This document shows positions 33,008-44,204 of a DNA stretch of 64,000 bases, piece by piece. The notes under the pieces were generated by a model that was not told the origin of the DNA, did not search any database, and saw nothing but the letters and a program-made list of their open reading frames with translations. Numbering within the stretch: the first letter of the stretch is position 1; each line of letters opens with the position of its first letter. Source of the DNA: Aphanomyces cochlioides (Eukaryota; Oomycota; Saprolegniomycetes; Saprolegniales; Verrucalvaceae); the NCBI GenBank assembly GCA_019828595.1, contig JAHQRK010000038.1:124001-188000 (forward strand), given 5' to 3'. The position numbers and the translations under genes are program-made.

Positions 33008-34992
33008 ATGACCAGAGTGCGCGCAACGTCGCGGGCGAAAGCCACAGCGCGCTTCAGTCGCTCCTCGCTGTGCTATACGGGCCTCTTCTTCTTCAAGCTT
33101 GCTTGCACGGTACTCAACACCTATCCGTCAGTGTTGTGTTGAGTTTGTAGCCTTTGTTTGCCTACTTGACCGAGCCCATGCCGTGGTCTCTTCCAGAGCG
33201 ACCTGTTCGAGTCTGGGATTCATTTGATGCATTCAACAACGCAACGTTTGAGTACCTCCATGAGCTCTTCAATCACCAGACTATGAGTAAAACAAGTGAT
33301 CTCCACTTTGACAGCAGCACAAACACATACGCCATGCGTCGAAGACTAGATTTCCCTCTCGAGGCGGTTCCCACAGCATTGCAAAGCTCGTATGTCACTC
33401 GATTTCAAGGTAGTTTGCATTTATTTGACATGATTCACACTCATGAAAGCGGCCATGTTCTTCGGCCGTGGAATACAAGTATTTGTGAACGATTTCCTCA
33501 GCCAAGATGCATCCGCCAGACGCAAGAGTCGACTGTATCGATGCCAACGAGGCTATTACTTTGGCACTGTCTCGAACGATGCCTGTCTGTGGCTTGAGCC
33601 AGTGCAGACCGAGACAGAAAGTGACGAGTACGAAGTTTATTATGGCATCCTGGTTTGGGAAACCGTGTCATGGAGCTGGTGCAAATTGGTCTTTCGTTGT
33701 CTCCTCACACTCTTCATTATGCGTGTCTTGTGGCAGCGATACTGCCGCCACTACTTTCCACTGCTTCGTGGCCTGGAAGAGATTGGAGTCGATGCGAAAT
33801 TTTCCCACTATGAAGTCATTGTGGGCGATCCAACGTATTTGATTCTAAGTGATCCACTTGTCGGGGTCGTCATGGTCGCTGACACGTTGCTCACACCAGC
33901 TTACGTTGGCTGGTCGTTGCTGCGAATATGTCAATACAAGGATATTCCAGCGCTGGCCTTGGGTTTCTTTTACTTTACTCGCCAGGTTTAGAAGCCAAGT
34001 TAGAGCCTCGGCTAACTTTGAATTGTAGGTTTGGTGCGGTTACTTTGTGATGCGGATATTGTCGTACGTGGCCAAAGCTCGACAATGGGAGCGCAAATTT
34101 GCCCCCGTCGACCCTGGAGCTCTTGGTATTGGATTCTTTCTGTTTGCAGGTCCTCTTCTAAGTCTCATTGCCAATACACCATTGATGAAGACGTTTTCTA
34201 TCACGTGGGATTGGTTTTTGCCGGCTGCACTCGAGTTTCAAGGACTGGAAGGCGCGTCGGGTAAGGCTGATTGATGAGACTCAAGTTGCCAGGGTCTCAT
34301 TTCGTTGTAGGAGTCGTCATGGGCATATTTTCGATGGCTCTCTTCCCAGTGTATCTTTCATTTGGCCTGCGAAAACTATCGTCGTCTCGACAACGTACGA
34401 TCATCGATAACTCGATCTTTCTAACCCTGTGCTAGGAATTCATGGATCGCTTGGACAGATCTCGACGCAAATCCAAGGTTACTTTCGCTTCGCCCAGCGT
34501 TTGTATTCGATGACGACAACGATCGTACCAACTCCTGAAAACGTTCAACGCACGTCAAATGAGCAAAGTCAAACAAATCCAGGCAACCAGCACAGTCATC
34601 GAGCATTCAACGACGTCAAGAACCGATTCTTCTTTGCATTGATGCGATGGCATGCCCCAGAGCCTCCTGAAAAGATTGGAGGATCTCTCCATGAATTGTA
34701 CCACGACCATCCTGCATACCGCAGCATGCCGCTCTTCAGTTGTCGAGCTGCCGACTGCTTTATCTTGTGCTATACTCCAGACGGCCAAGTGCACTTGCAA
34801 GTACGACTTAGCTTTCTGGATTGCTTGGATACAAGAACGCACGATCCCGAGTTGGCGATTTCAACTTGTTCAAGCGAGCACAATGCAAGTTATGCCACGT
34901 GCAATGGCGAGACATGCTCGACGTTTCAGCCAACTTTTCCAGGCCAAGTTTGCATTCATGTTACTCGCCTTGGCGTCAGGTGGGTGGCCTAA
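33008..34992 (+). CDS. Multispanning membrane protein, copy 2, six exons
   Basis: Exons 33008-33109, 33151-33409, 33450-33985, 34029-34260, 34311-34394 and 34436-34992 give 589 residues; introns are 40-50 nt. It differs from copy 1 by a three-codon loss at the start of exon 6 (copy 1 has SKQWTQIQ-like sequence, copy 2 STQIQ) and by clustered changes around residues 258-285 (VVMVADTLLTPAYVGW against VMLTDTLLAPAYVSW). Introns 4 and 5 differ strongly while the flanking exons agree, as expected of two working genes. Function is unknown. Confidence 0.7.
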
Positions 34993-35709
34993 TCATAGCA
35001 TGTAGCCATGTTTACCCAAGGCGGGTTGAATATCATGAACCATCTATGACGACCCATACCTCTGGAATCCTCCTTTGAACTTTCTGACATTCTCCTCGCT
35101 GTGTCGCGTTTGGTGAGTGCAAATGATGTAGCAAGATGGCGACCTCTAGTACTTGTTCATCGCGTCTACTACGCAGCACTTGGTACTTCGAAGCACCAGC
35201 GCATGACGTGGAAACGACAAATGAGCTAGAATGTGGGAAGTTCTTTCAACTAACGTAAATGATCACGGTCGAGCAAGGTTATTATAAGTCAACACATACA
35301 AACGAGTCGTCGTGGGCTCATTCGACCTTCTCGGAGTCTTTTTCAATGTTACAAAACTCGGTTACACTTGACGGTGCCCCCGACAACACACTTCCCTCTG
35401 GTCTACAATGATGGTTGCACGCCATCAACCACCAAATTATTACTGGACCAAGCTTGTTAAATAATTATCACGTATGCTCATCGTGTTCTCTGGTCGAATA
35501 TGTGCACTTGGAACCGCGCATGTCACCTCTTCCACCGCTGCTCGAATGCCTTGCAAATGCAGTCTTATCCTAGCAACTTTGTTCTTACCATTGTCCTCGA
35601 TTGCCAAGTGTCTCTATGATGGAAGCAGCACACTGGTGTAATGGATTCCAGTGACCCTCCAGCACTAACGTTAGTGGTGTCCTAAGCTGACTATGAAAAA
35701 CGTTGAATA
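34993..35709. other. Intergenic, nothing recognised
   Basis: No gene-like frame or clear repeat before the TA that borders the pogo-like element. Confidence 0.5.
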
Positions 35710-37204
35710 CAGTCGTCCCTCAGTTTTTGCACATTCCAATATTGATAAAGTATTACAAGTTATCATATGAATAAAATATATTGAGTTATAGAGGAAAACA
35801 ATAGTGTCCATTGGAAACTTGTCAATGCGGCGCGGTCTCAACCAACAATACCAGTGTGCGTCCAGCAATTGCGGATTGTTGAGGATGAAAGCTCATTCCA
35901 GGCGTCTGTCATCCATTGCATTGCAACAAGCACATCAACAGCATACAACTTCTTTCCCCTCACCATTGCATTGGTAGGCATATCGATGAGACGAATGGCA
36001 TGTTCCATTTGACGGCGTCTATAGGCATGCTTGAACGATGAAATTATTCCAGCATCCATTGGTTGAAGGAAAGCGGTGGTATTGGGAGGCACCATAAGAA
36101 TTTCGACGTTGGTAAGATTCACTCCAATGGCTTTGTGGGATGATGCATTGTCCAGTATGAGGAGGACCTTTTTGTCGCGCTTCATCATGGACTCATTCAG
36201 ATTGCCAATCCACTCCGAGAACAGGGCAATTGCCATCCATGCCTTCCTGTTTGAGCGGTACAAGATTGACAACTCTTCGTTGCTCATTCCTTTGTAACAG
36301 CGTGGTCGCATGGACTTGCCAATGAAGACAATGGGCAGTTTGTCGGAGTCATCCGCGTTTGCACCGAGGACCACAGACACGCGAGCTTTGTCTTTCTTGG
36401 TACCGCTTCATTTCTTGCCTGTGATTGTCGTATTCGGTTAGCAATTGTAGAACACTCCGGTCTCATCCATATTGTAGACATCACTCAAGGCATACTTTTG
36501 AATACTTGATTGCAGAATTTCACGACCTTCACCGACAACAATAGGGTCGCTGACGCCGCTTCTCCATGGAGACGGTACATCTTGAGGCTCCGTCGTTGCT
36601 GCAGTCGGTACAGCCAACCATTCGAACATTTTAAATCGTCGCTTAGGGCCATTCTTTCAGCGATTTGCTGTCCTCGGTGCTTGATGAGCGCTCCAGACAC
36701 GTTGGCATCCTTGTCGTTTGCGTTCATGATCCATTTGTAGACGCTCTCGTCAAGATCTTGGTGCTTTGGAGGGTATAAGTTAAAGCGATGTTTTGTTGAT
36801 TCATTGTCGATGTTTGCACTGCTGTGATGTCGAGTGTCGAGGACAATCCTTCGTAGTGTCGATATATTTGGAGTCTTCCCGAATTCCTTCAGAGTCCAAC
36901 GCATCATCATCTCGATTGTGATCCATGCATGGCTTTTATAATACGCTCTCATCAGGTTCTTTTGATGGATCGTAAGTCTAATGGCTTGTCTTGATGATGG
37001 CATTGAAACTTAAAGTCAAATCTGTGCTGCTATGCTATAGACACCACACATTTGAATTTTTAAACTTGCCGACCATGCTTCATGCGCGATTCAAATGATC
37101 AATGTACTGATTTCAAAGAGTACTCAAGATACTTAATCCCTTGCATATATGATATTATGGAGGTTATTTAGTTTGAGTGGTGTGCAAAAACTGGGGGACG
37201 ACTG
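35710..37204 (-). mobile_element. pogo/Tigger-type DNA transposon
   Basis: Inverted ends CAGTCGTCCCTCAGTTTTTG.. (35710-35732) and the complement (37182-37204) match at 22 of 23 positions and are flanked by TA (35708-35709 and 37205-37206). The 1495-bp element carries one leftward pogo-type transposase gene, now broken. Confidence 0.9.
35838..37003 (-). pseudogene. pogo-type (CENP-B HTH plus DDE_1) transposase, broken
   Basis: ATG 37003 opens an N-terminal DNA-binding part (LTIHQKNLMRAYY.., ISTLRRIVLD) and a second helix-turn-helix ending near SNGWLYRLQQR. The DDE part follows in another frame: YNMDETGVFY (first Asp), LLILDNASSH (second Asp) and AFLQPMDAGIISSFK (third Asp). A frameshift lies near 36565, and two in-frame stops, TAA at 36438-36440 and TGA about 10 codons later, separate the first Asp from the rest. 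The block order is that of pogo/Tigger transposases. Confidence 0.9.
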
Positions 37205-37490
37205 TATAGTGCAGTAGAAAAGTCGGAGTCCAGACAGAATAGAACCGCACTTGGGTCTGATCCTGCCATAATTTATATACTTCTATAAAAAATAAATAAT
37301 GTTAGAAGAAAATCTTGTTACTACCTCCGTTTGGTAAGTGTTGCAGTTGGACATAAATACTGTTACAATAAATATTTTGATAAATTTGATAGTTCATATT
37401 ATGACCTAAATATTAATGAGTAGAGGTTTTTGCCGAACTTGTCAACTTCGACTTCGAACTTCAGCATCTTTTGGAATTACACATCCAACC

Positions 37491-38381
37491 ATGGAAGTTA
37501 ACGACACCAAGATGGACTCAAAGCAGGACTACAACCGCATTGATAGCCGTGGGCCGATTGCATTGGCGATCCAAGCGCAGGCAGACGAAGATGACCAGAC
37601 ACCATGTTGTTACATCTGCACAGACACGACTTGTGGCTTTATTAACAGCCCGACCGAGCTCATTGCACCATGCTCCTGCCGCACTTATGTCCATCGCAAA
37701 TGCCTCGACCACTGGCGCGTCACGTCGTTTGCGTACAATTGCATGACAGAGTGTCCAACTTGCCGAAACGAGTACGAATTTGAAACGATTTCGTCCGGCA
37801 ACGACAACGATTTCAAGTCGAAACTTTTTCGTGCAAGGCTATGGCGAGCGTTTATTGTGTTTCTAGTCGTCCTTGTTGGTAGCATGATGATTGCGCTTGT
37901 CGATGCTGGCACGCCAAAGTTTTTCAACTTGCATTGGAATGCACTGGACGGCAAAATCTACAATTGGATCGGGCTGACCAAAGTGCCACGCTTTGTCATT
38001 TACTTTCTCCTCAGCTTGGCCATGACGGCGCTTATTACTTGCCTTGTCTTTGTCGTCCGGTGGTGCTGGCACAGTGGAGCTTGCTACGCTTGCTGCGATG
38101 GATGTACGAATTGCTCCTTCTATTGCACCGCTTACTCAACCGACGGCGGAGGCTGCTGCGATTGCGGTGGATGTGACTGCGGTGGAGACTGTGGCGATGT
38201 CGCTGTTATTCTCGTTGGTGTCATGGTTGTTTGTGCAGTTGTGGCTGGGATCGCCCTTTTATTCACTGCGATTGTCGGAGGAGTTGGCAGCGTCGTTGAT
38301 CGAAGAGGTGAACGACGCATTCGATCGCTCAAAGTCCAACAGACGCGAATTAAAAACTTACGACCTTTGATTTCAGCCTAA
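37491..38381 (+). CDS. RING-CH (MARCH-like) membrane E3 ligase, intact
   Basis: Start chosen at ATG 37491 (MEVNDTKMD) by comparison with paralogues; the frame is open upstream to another ATG at 37416. About 296 residues. The RING-CH finger is CCYICTDTT..IAPCSCRTYVHRKC..CPTC (C4HC3). Spans: FIVFLVVLVGSMMIALV, VIYFLLSLAMTALITCLVFVV and VILVGVMVVCAVVAGIALLF. Between the second and third spans lies a loop with about 17 Cys (ACYACCDGCTNC.., CCDCGGCDCGGDCG). The tail VDRRGERRIRSLKVQQTR..NLRPL is shared by the family. RING-CH proteins transfer ubiquitin to membrane proteins; the target here is unknown. No introns. Confidence 0.88.
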   Translation: MEVNDTKMDSKQDYNRIDSRGPIALAIQAQADEDDQTPCCYICTDTTCGFINSPTELIAPCSCRTYVHRKCLDHWRVTSFAYNCMTECPTCRNEYEFETISSGNDNDFKSKLFRARLWRAFIVFLVVLVGSMMIALVDAGTPKFFNLHWNALDGKIYNWIGLTKVPRFVIYFLLSLAMTALITCLVFVVRWCWHSGACYACCDGCTNCSFYCTAYSTDGGGCCDCGGCDCGGDCGDVAVILVGVMVVCAVVAGIALLFTAIVGGVGSVVDRRGERRIRSLKVQQTRIKNLRPLISA

Positions 38382-39143
38382 TCGCTTTATTTATCAATTG
38401 TTGCGTGATTGCCTCTGTGACTCTGGGCGAGATGTGGTGGTTCATTTCACTAGGTCGAATTCCAACCTGCCTCGCGAATACTGAGTGTGGTTGATAGCCT
38501 AGGACAGTCGAATGATTTCTGGAGCTCCGTCATGGAAGACTCTGTAGCCTACAACGATCAGTGCTAAATTTGTGACCGATCGGACGAACAGTATCGATAA
38601 CCATGGCAAAAAAGATAGTGACATTTGTGTGTATTCAGTCAACGACAACACGTACAAGCTGATAGTTCCCCAACGACAAGTCTCAGTGTAAGAATACTTG
38701 ATCTATGGTTACTCATAGATTGTCTGGAACACAGAGCTATTTATTAGTACGTGCAAGCACAGCACTTCATTTGGATTAATTTTCCTGTGAGGTGTTGTTG
38801 GATTGAAAAATTTTCATACATTTTCAACCAAATTTGTGGTTTTGACCAAAAAGCGAATTCATTTTCAAATCGAGGAACCATGACATTTTAGATTCAGATT
38901 CAGATCCGATCTGAAATTTGATTCGGACCAAACTTGTACTACTGTAGTATTTCGGAAGGTTTTTAACGTTAGATTCGATTTCAGATTGAAAACGGGCTTT
39001 TGTCATTAACCAATCAGAAGACAATTATCCTACCTGGGGCATGCGGGAAATATCACTTTATGCAGAAATTTTTTATTGATAATTTAAAATCTGGTTTCAG
39101 ATCCAGACGAAACACTGTATCTCGAAAATGTATACTATTAATA
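38382..39143. other. Intergenic, nothing recognised
   Basis: Repeated TTCAGATYCAGATC-type words near 38895-39000 and again near 39095, but no gene. Confidence 0.45.
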
Positions 39144-39333
39144 CAGTGCGCGACGCAATGATAGGTGCATCGACAATTTTGGCGTTTTCAATTCAGAACT
39201 TCGCCAAATCTTATCAAAATATTCTCAAATTTTGACATGTACAACCAATCGGAGTGAGCAATCTACACATGTGACTACAACACTGAAATTCCGATTGATC
39301 GTAGCCAACCGTGTGCAGATCAGCTTTTCTATA

Positions 39334-40451
39334 CAGAGACGCAATGATAGGGACATACCAAATTCAATATATAGGGTGAAATCTGGCATTTATTAATTTG
39401 ATGGGGAGAGGCAAGCGGCTCACAGAGCGATAAGTCGGTGAAATCATCGCCCATCGCGCCAACGGACATTCGCACCGATCGATTGCCAAGCAGGTCGGCT
39501 GCTCACCCAACGCCGTGTGCAATGTCCTCAAGAATCCCGCCATGTATGGCAAGGCACGTTCAACGGGCCCGAAGCCAAAGCTTAGCGAACGAACTATAGC
39601 GAAGATTCAACGTGAAGCAACGATTGATCTTAAGAGCGCGTCCGAAATTAAGGCAGGTTTGAAATTAGATGTACATACACGAACTGTGCAACGAGTTCTG
39701 CAAAACACTGAGTATATAGAGAGCACGTATCGTGAATCAATTCCAGCCTTCACTGACGCACACAAGCAAGCTCGTTTTCAATGGGCTCAAGAGAACGTAA
39801 CTCGAGGAGAGTCCTGGAAAAGTGTTATCTTTTCGGATGAAAAGAAATTTAACTTGGATGGGCCCGACGGTTATCATCGCTACTGGCGCGACAAGCGTGT
39901 TCCCAAGCAAAAGCGACTGAAGAGGCAGCAAGGAGGAGGCAGCGTTATGATTTGGGCCTCCTTTTGTTGGAGCGGCAAAAGCGATGTCGTTTTTCTTAAA
40001 GATCGTCAAGATTCAGAGAGCTATATCTATTTGCTCTCTGAGTTTATGGTACTCTTTGCTCAACTGCACCATGGCACCGATTTTGTCTTTCAGCAAGACA
40101 ATGCGAGCATCCACTGCTCCCATGCAACCAAGGTCTTTTTTGAAGAAAATGTAGTTGAAGTCATGAAATGGCCCGCGCTTTCGCCGGATTTGAATCCGAT
40201 CGAAAATGCCTGGGCTCATTTGTCGCGAAAGGTCTATGACAATGGACGACGTGAGTTCACTTCAAGGGCGCAATTGAAGAACCAAATTGTCCAGTCGTGG
40301 AATGAAATCGAGCAAGACTACTTTCAAACGCTGGCTAACTCGATGACTTGCCGCTGTTTGAAGGTATATGCTCGTGGTGGTGATAAAATAAAATACTAGT
40401 CAATTTTATTTTATATTTTGAATTTTGTATGTCCCTATCATTGCGTCGAAG
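39334..40451 (+). mobile_element. Tc1-type (DD34E) transposon
   Basis: The ends CAGAGACGCAATGATAGGGACATAC (39334) and CTTCGACGCAATGATAGGGACATAC (complement, to 40451) are flanked by TA (39332-39333, 40452-40453). The 1118-bp element holds one transposase gene with a single nonsense codon. It lies near the centre of the fold-back element. Confidence 0.88.
39401..40399 (+). pseudogene. Tc1 transposase with one nonsense codon
   Basis: ATG 39401 reads MGRGKRLTER and then hits TAA at 39431-39433; the same frame continues unbroken to 40399 (332 codons in all). The N-terminal helix-turn-helix pair (SIAKQVGCSPNAVCNVL) is followed by VIFSDEKKF (first Asp), QQDNASIH (second Asp) and SPDLNPIENAW (Glu), with 34 residues between the second Asp and the Glu, the DD34E spacing of Tc1. 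Only the early stop disables it, and translation from a downstream start would lose part of the first DNA-binding helix region. It is probably recently inactivated. Confidence 0.88.
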
Positions 40452-40752
40452 TATACACAGGCTGCTCTGCATTGTCGATGGTGATGCACTTGGAACCCCA
40501 GTGTTGTAGTCACATGTCCAGATAGATCTCATTGATTGGAAGAAAATATCAAAATTGGAGAAGAATTGGACTGGATATGGCAAAGTTTTGACTTGAGAGC
40601 GCCGATTTAGGTGGTGCACCTATCATTGCGTCGCGCACTGTAGTATGTAGTACTATAATACCGGTAGTACAAGATTCAGATCACCCATGTGTGTACCAAC
40701 GTGTATTTGGGGCAAACTAAATCTTGAGAACAATTTTATACAGGTTTTAGAA

Positions 40753-41026
40753 CCTGTTCGGTGAAAAAAGATCACAAAAAGTTGGAGTTTTGGGGCAAAT
40801 ACAGTTGCCACCTGACCTCATGGTCTCAAACTGGCTCTCCCAGCTCAATGCTCCAGAGGTAGAAATTATAAATCAGGTTTTCAGTGGGGCAATGACACTG
40901 GGGCAATGTAGCGATGTCCCAAAACCCAAAAATTCTTGTTCGGTGAAACCATCGAAAACCTGGTTTTTGGCCCTTTTTCCATATGTTTTGACCCAAAAAC
41001 CTGAGTTGATCTCATCACCGAACAGG
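40753..41026. repeat. MITE-like inverted repeat element
   Basis: CCTGTTCGGTGA at 40753-40764 and its complement at 41015-41026 bound about 274 bp, with imperfect similarity continuing about 35 bases inward on both sides. A further copy of TTGTTCGGTGAAACC lies inside near 40938. Non-coding; the target duplication is unclear. Confidence 0.6.
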
Positions 41027-41752
41027 ACCGAAAACTCTCTACTAGAGAGTTCTCGGATGCACTTTTCAGTTCAGATTCAAGCTATTTCCTCTGTAAAATA
41101 ATATTAGTGTGTGTTTTGCGTGAGTTAGGTGGCTGCTCGATTATGATTGGGTTAATTTTTTAATTTTTAATTCTAGCCAATCAGAGATGCCCGTTCGATG
41201 CGGATTCGAAACCTCGGCGATTCAAACCGTTCCTCACAATTTTGTATCAAACGCACAATATTCAAATTCAACTTGTTTGTCGTGCGTGTCGTCAGTATTT
41301 CAGTGCATCACTCTCATCTTGAGCTCTTGTCAATCCAGAGAGCAATTTAGATGTCAAATATGATGGAAAACGAGAGAAAACTGGATACGCAAGCCTTTGA
41401 ACGAAACCTCGTGTTGAAATTCCAGTTTTGGTTTGCAGACTCAACATTTCAAAGAAATATACATTTGTAAAGGATTTGTATGTATTATCACAGTATATAT
41501 AATATAAGGAGAACTCCGCAAGGTCATGTTTTTACAATGTGCCGATTTCACTTTCAAGCTATCCCTTCGCAGACGGCGGGTGCAAATTTGCACCAGATAC
41601 ACTGTTCGGATTACAATTTGAATCATACAATTTTCACCACGCTGATTTGTTCAGCCATAGAGATAGCACTGGAATCCCTGTGGTTTCAGTTCCAAAACGT
41701 CTAGAGAGATGCTAAAAATAGGACATAGCAAAGGCGTTATGGCCATTTAACG
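41027..41752. other. Intergenic, contains a dispersed-repeat piece
   Basis: 41109-41151 resembles part of the repeats at 18042-18245 and 62555-62757. Otherwise no gene is seen before the piggyBac ATG. Confidence 0.5.
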
Positions 41753-43533
41753 ATGTCTGATACACGCGATGCACCCATTGATGACGATTATACAATCCAA
41801 GTCGAAGTTATGGATGTCACGAGCACTCTACACCGTATGGCGGTGGATGGATTCATTCTGAATGATGAAGACGACTCCGATACCGATGAAACCAATGCCC
41901 CTACTCTAGTAGACAACGATCTGGGATATGTTCCTTTTCAAAGCCCATTACCACACATCATCAGCGTGCAGCCTTGCCATTAGACTTGCGTCTTCAATTC
42001 TTGCGACCACTATCGATATTCAAACTGTTATTCACCCAAAATGACATCGAATCCATAGCAATGAACACGAACAAATATGCAGTCGCGTCTGGGGTTCAAT
42101 CATGGACGTTTGTGACTTCAAATGAACTGAAAGTATGGTTTGCAATTGTAATATTCATGGGCGTCCATCAAATCGTCGTTCCTTCCGAGTGCTGGAGACA
42201 AGATCCCCGAGCACCGCGTTATCCTTTTTGCAGCTGCATGGCACGTGACCGATTCAAGCAAATTCGTCGATTCTTACACATATCAGACCCTGGACTTTCC
42301 TCACCACAATGGGATTCAAAACTGGAGCCACTCATATCAAATGTCAAAAAATCATTCAAGCAGTATTACATTCCTGCTTCAAACGTCAGCGTTGATGAAA
42401 TGATGATACGGTTTTCTGGCAGGAGTGTTCATACCGTTCGAATGAAAACAAGCCAGTTTCAGAGGGATTCAAGGTTATTGCGTTGTGTGGACATGGTTAT
42501 TGTTATGCATTCGAATTGGCATCCCGAGTTGAACCAATTCAAGTACCCAGATATGAAAATCTCAGTGACACTGGAAACATTGTCATGCATTTAGTACAGC
42601 AATTGCCGTTTTCAAACAAAGCATTCAACTTGTATATGGACAACTTTTACTCTAGCATACCATTGTTTCAGTGTCTGCGAGATCTTGGCATTGGTTGTTG
42701 TGGTACTGTGAGGTCGAATTCACGTCAATATCCCAATGATATGAAATTTCGTGGTCAAAAGGCGTTGAAATTTGACTGGAATACTCTGAAAACCAAGGCT
42801 GTTCGTGATGTTCTTGTGGTATTTTGGATGGACAATGGCCCTGTCCAAATGCTCTACTATCCACGACACGAATAGTGACGAATGGTTCATTGTTCGACCT
42901 AGACGTCGTCCCCGTGAGACATCAACGAATGGTTTAACTGTCCGTCGAGTTTTTGGCAGTGAACCAATAAAGCATTTGAGTATTCCAAAGGTTATCGACG
43001 ACTACAACCACAACATGAATGGGGTTGATATATGCGACCAGTTACGCAGCTACTACTCATTGCAATTGATTTCGAATCGTACCTGGCTCCCAATATTTTT
43101 TTGGCTGTTGGACATAACTGTGATCAATGCTTATCAAATTTTCAAATTGCACAATGCACATGTTAAGTTATCTCACAAAGACTTTCGTTTGCAGCTTGCC
43201 TGGGATCTCATACTTGATGGGACAACAAATCATCAAACAAGGAAGCGTTGCAGGCAACCTGCTTCCAACATGGACAAAACTGAGGTTCCTACGAAGGCAA
43301 CATACGTCACAACGAAAATGCTTGAACTGCCAGCTTGCCGCCTTCATCCAGCTGGACATTTTTCCATGTTCACCGAGACTCGACTGCGATGCTTTTACTG
43401 CCGCTTCAGATTGAAAAGATCCAACACCAAGGACCAAGGACCACAAACGAACATTGAATGCGCCTTCTGCCATGTGCCTCTTTGCTTGTCGAAGAAAAGG
43501 AATTGTTTCTTCGAATTCCATAAAGTACAATGA
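41753..43533 (+). pseudogene. piggyBac-type transposase, frameshifted
   Basis: ATG 41753 starts an acidic N terminus. Then, across frameshifts near 41975, 42465 and 42860, come the piggyBac core blocks: FAIVIFMGVHQ, VSVDEMMIRFSGR (first Asp), LYMDNFYSS (second Asp), and HNMNGVDICDQLRSYYS (third Asp). The C terminus is the cysteine-rich zinc-binding domain of piggyBac transposases (CFYCRF.., CAFCHVPLC). piggyBac elements insert at TTAA; a TTAA lies just upstream at about 41747, but no matching ends were recognised. All catalytic residues survive but the gene cannot be read through. Confidence 0.88.
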
Positions 43534-44204
43534 CATATGTGTGATATTACTTACTTTTTCATTTGAAATATGTATTGAAATGTGGTGCACTTTTGAACCA
43601 AATCAGTCGCCCGCGAAGGGATAAGTTGAACGAAATGCCGGCAGACGAAACACCAACAAGCTTTGTTACATAGTTTCATTCAAAGTAGAACTGGTGGTAG
43701 TATTTGTGGAACTTGTTTCCGACAGACTTGACCACGTCCACCTCAATACAAAATCGTGATAACTCTCGTACTCATATTGTCTACTTGAATATTTTCTATT
43801 CAGAGCTCTTTTGCAAGCATTAACCATTGCATATACCTACCTCGCTCACAGGCTGTCAAGTCGCCAAGATGCAAAGCAGCTTGAATCGACCGGAGAGTGC
43901 CTTCAGTTTTTCGATCGATAGACTAAATTTCCAGAGCAACACAGCTGTAGCTGCTCATACTACAACATACTCTACTACGATTTAGTGAGCCTAATGTCAT
44001 CATACAGCTTGGTTTTCTCATTGAGATCGCAATGTCTTCGTGTTTACAATACATTTACACCATAATCGTATATATTTGTCATTATCATATTTCAACAGTT
44101 ATTAATTTTCAAAGTTTATGTGACCACATTGACACCTAATCGTTCGATCTGTTGTCATAATCTCATGTTGGCTGTTCAAATCACTACTCTCTTCATTCTT
44201 TAAA
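43534..44204. other. Intergenic, nothing recognised
   Basis: No gene-like frame. It includes the presumed 5' region of the RING-CH gene at 44205. Confidence 0.5.

Larger units (their letters stand above)
30178..35000 (+). repeat. Two tandem ~2.49-kb direct repeats
   Basis: Unit 1 (about 30178-32520) and unit 2 (about 32667-35000) each begin TCGTCGCGCTCT and carry one copy of the same six-exon gene. Identity is uneven: almost perfect from about 30485 to 31350 against 32978 to 33843, clearly lower near 31360-31430 and across the introns at 31768-31941, and high again in the last exon. This mosaic suggests gene conversion after duplication. Confidence 0.85.
39144..40640. mobile_element. Fold-back TA element hosting a Tc1 copy
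   Basis: The ends CAGTGCGCGACGCAATGATAGGTGCA (39144) and the complement (to 40640) are flanked by TA (39142-39143, 40641-40642). Without the inner Tc1 element it is about 380 bp and nearly all inverted repeat; for example ACATGTGACTACAACACTG near 39268 is matched inverted near 40498. Its end shares CGACGCAATGATAGG with the inner element, so the two are related. Confidence 0.8.
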
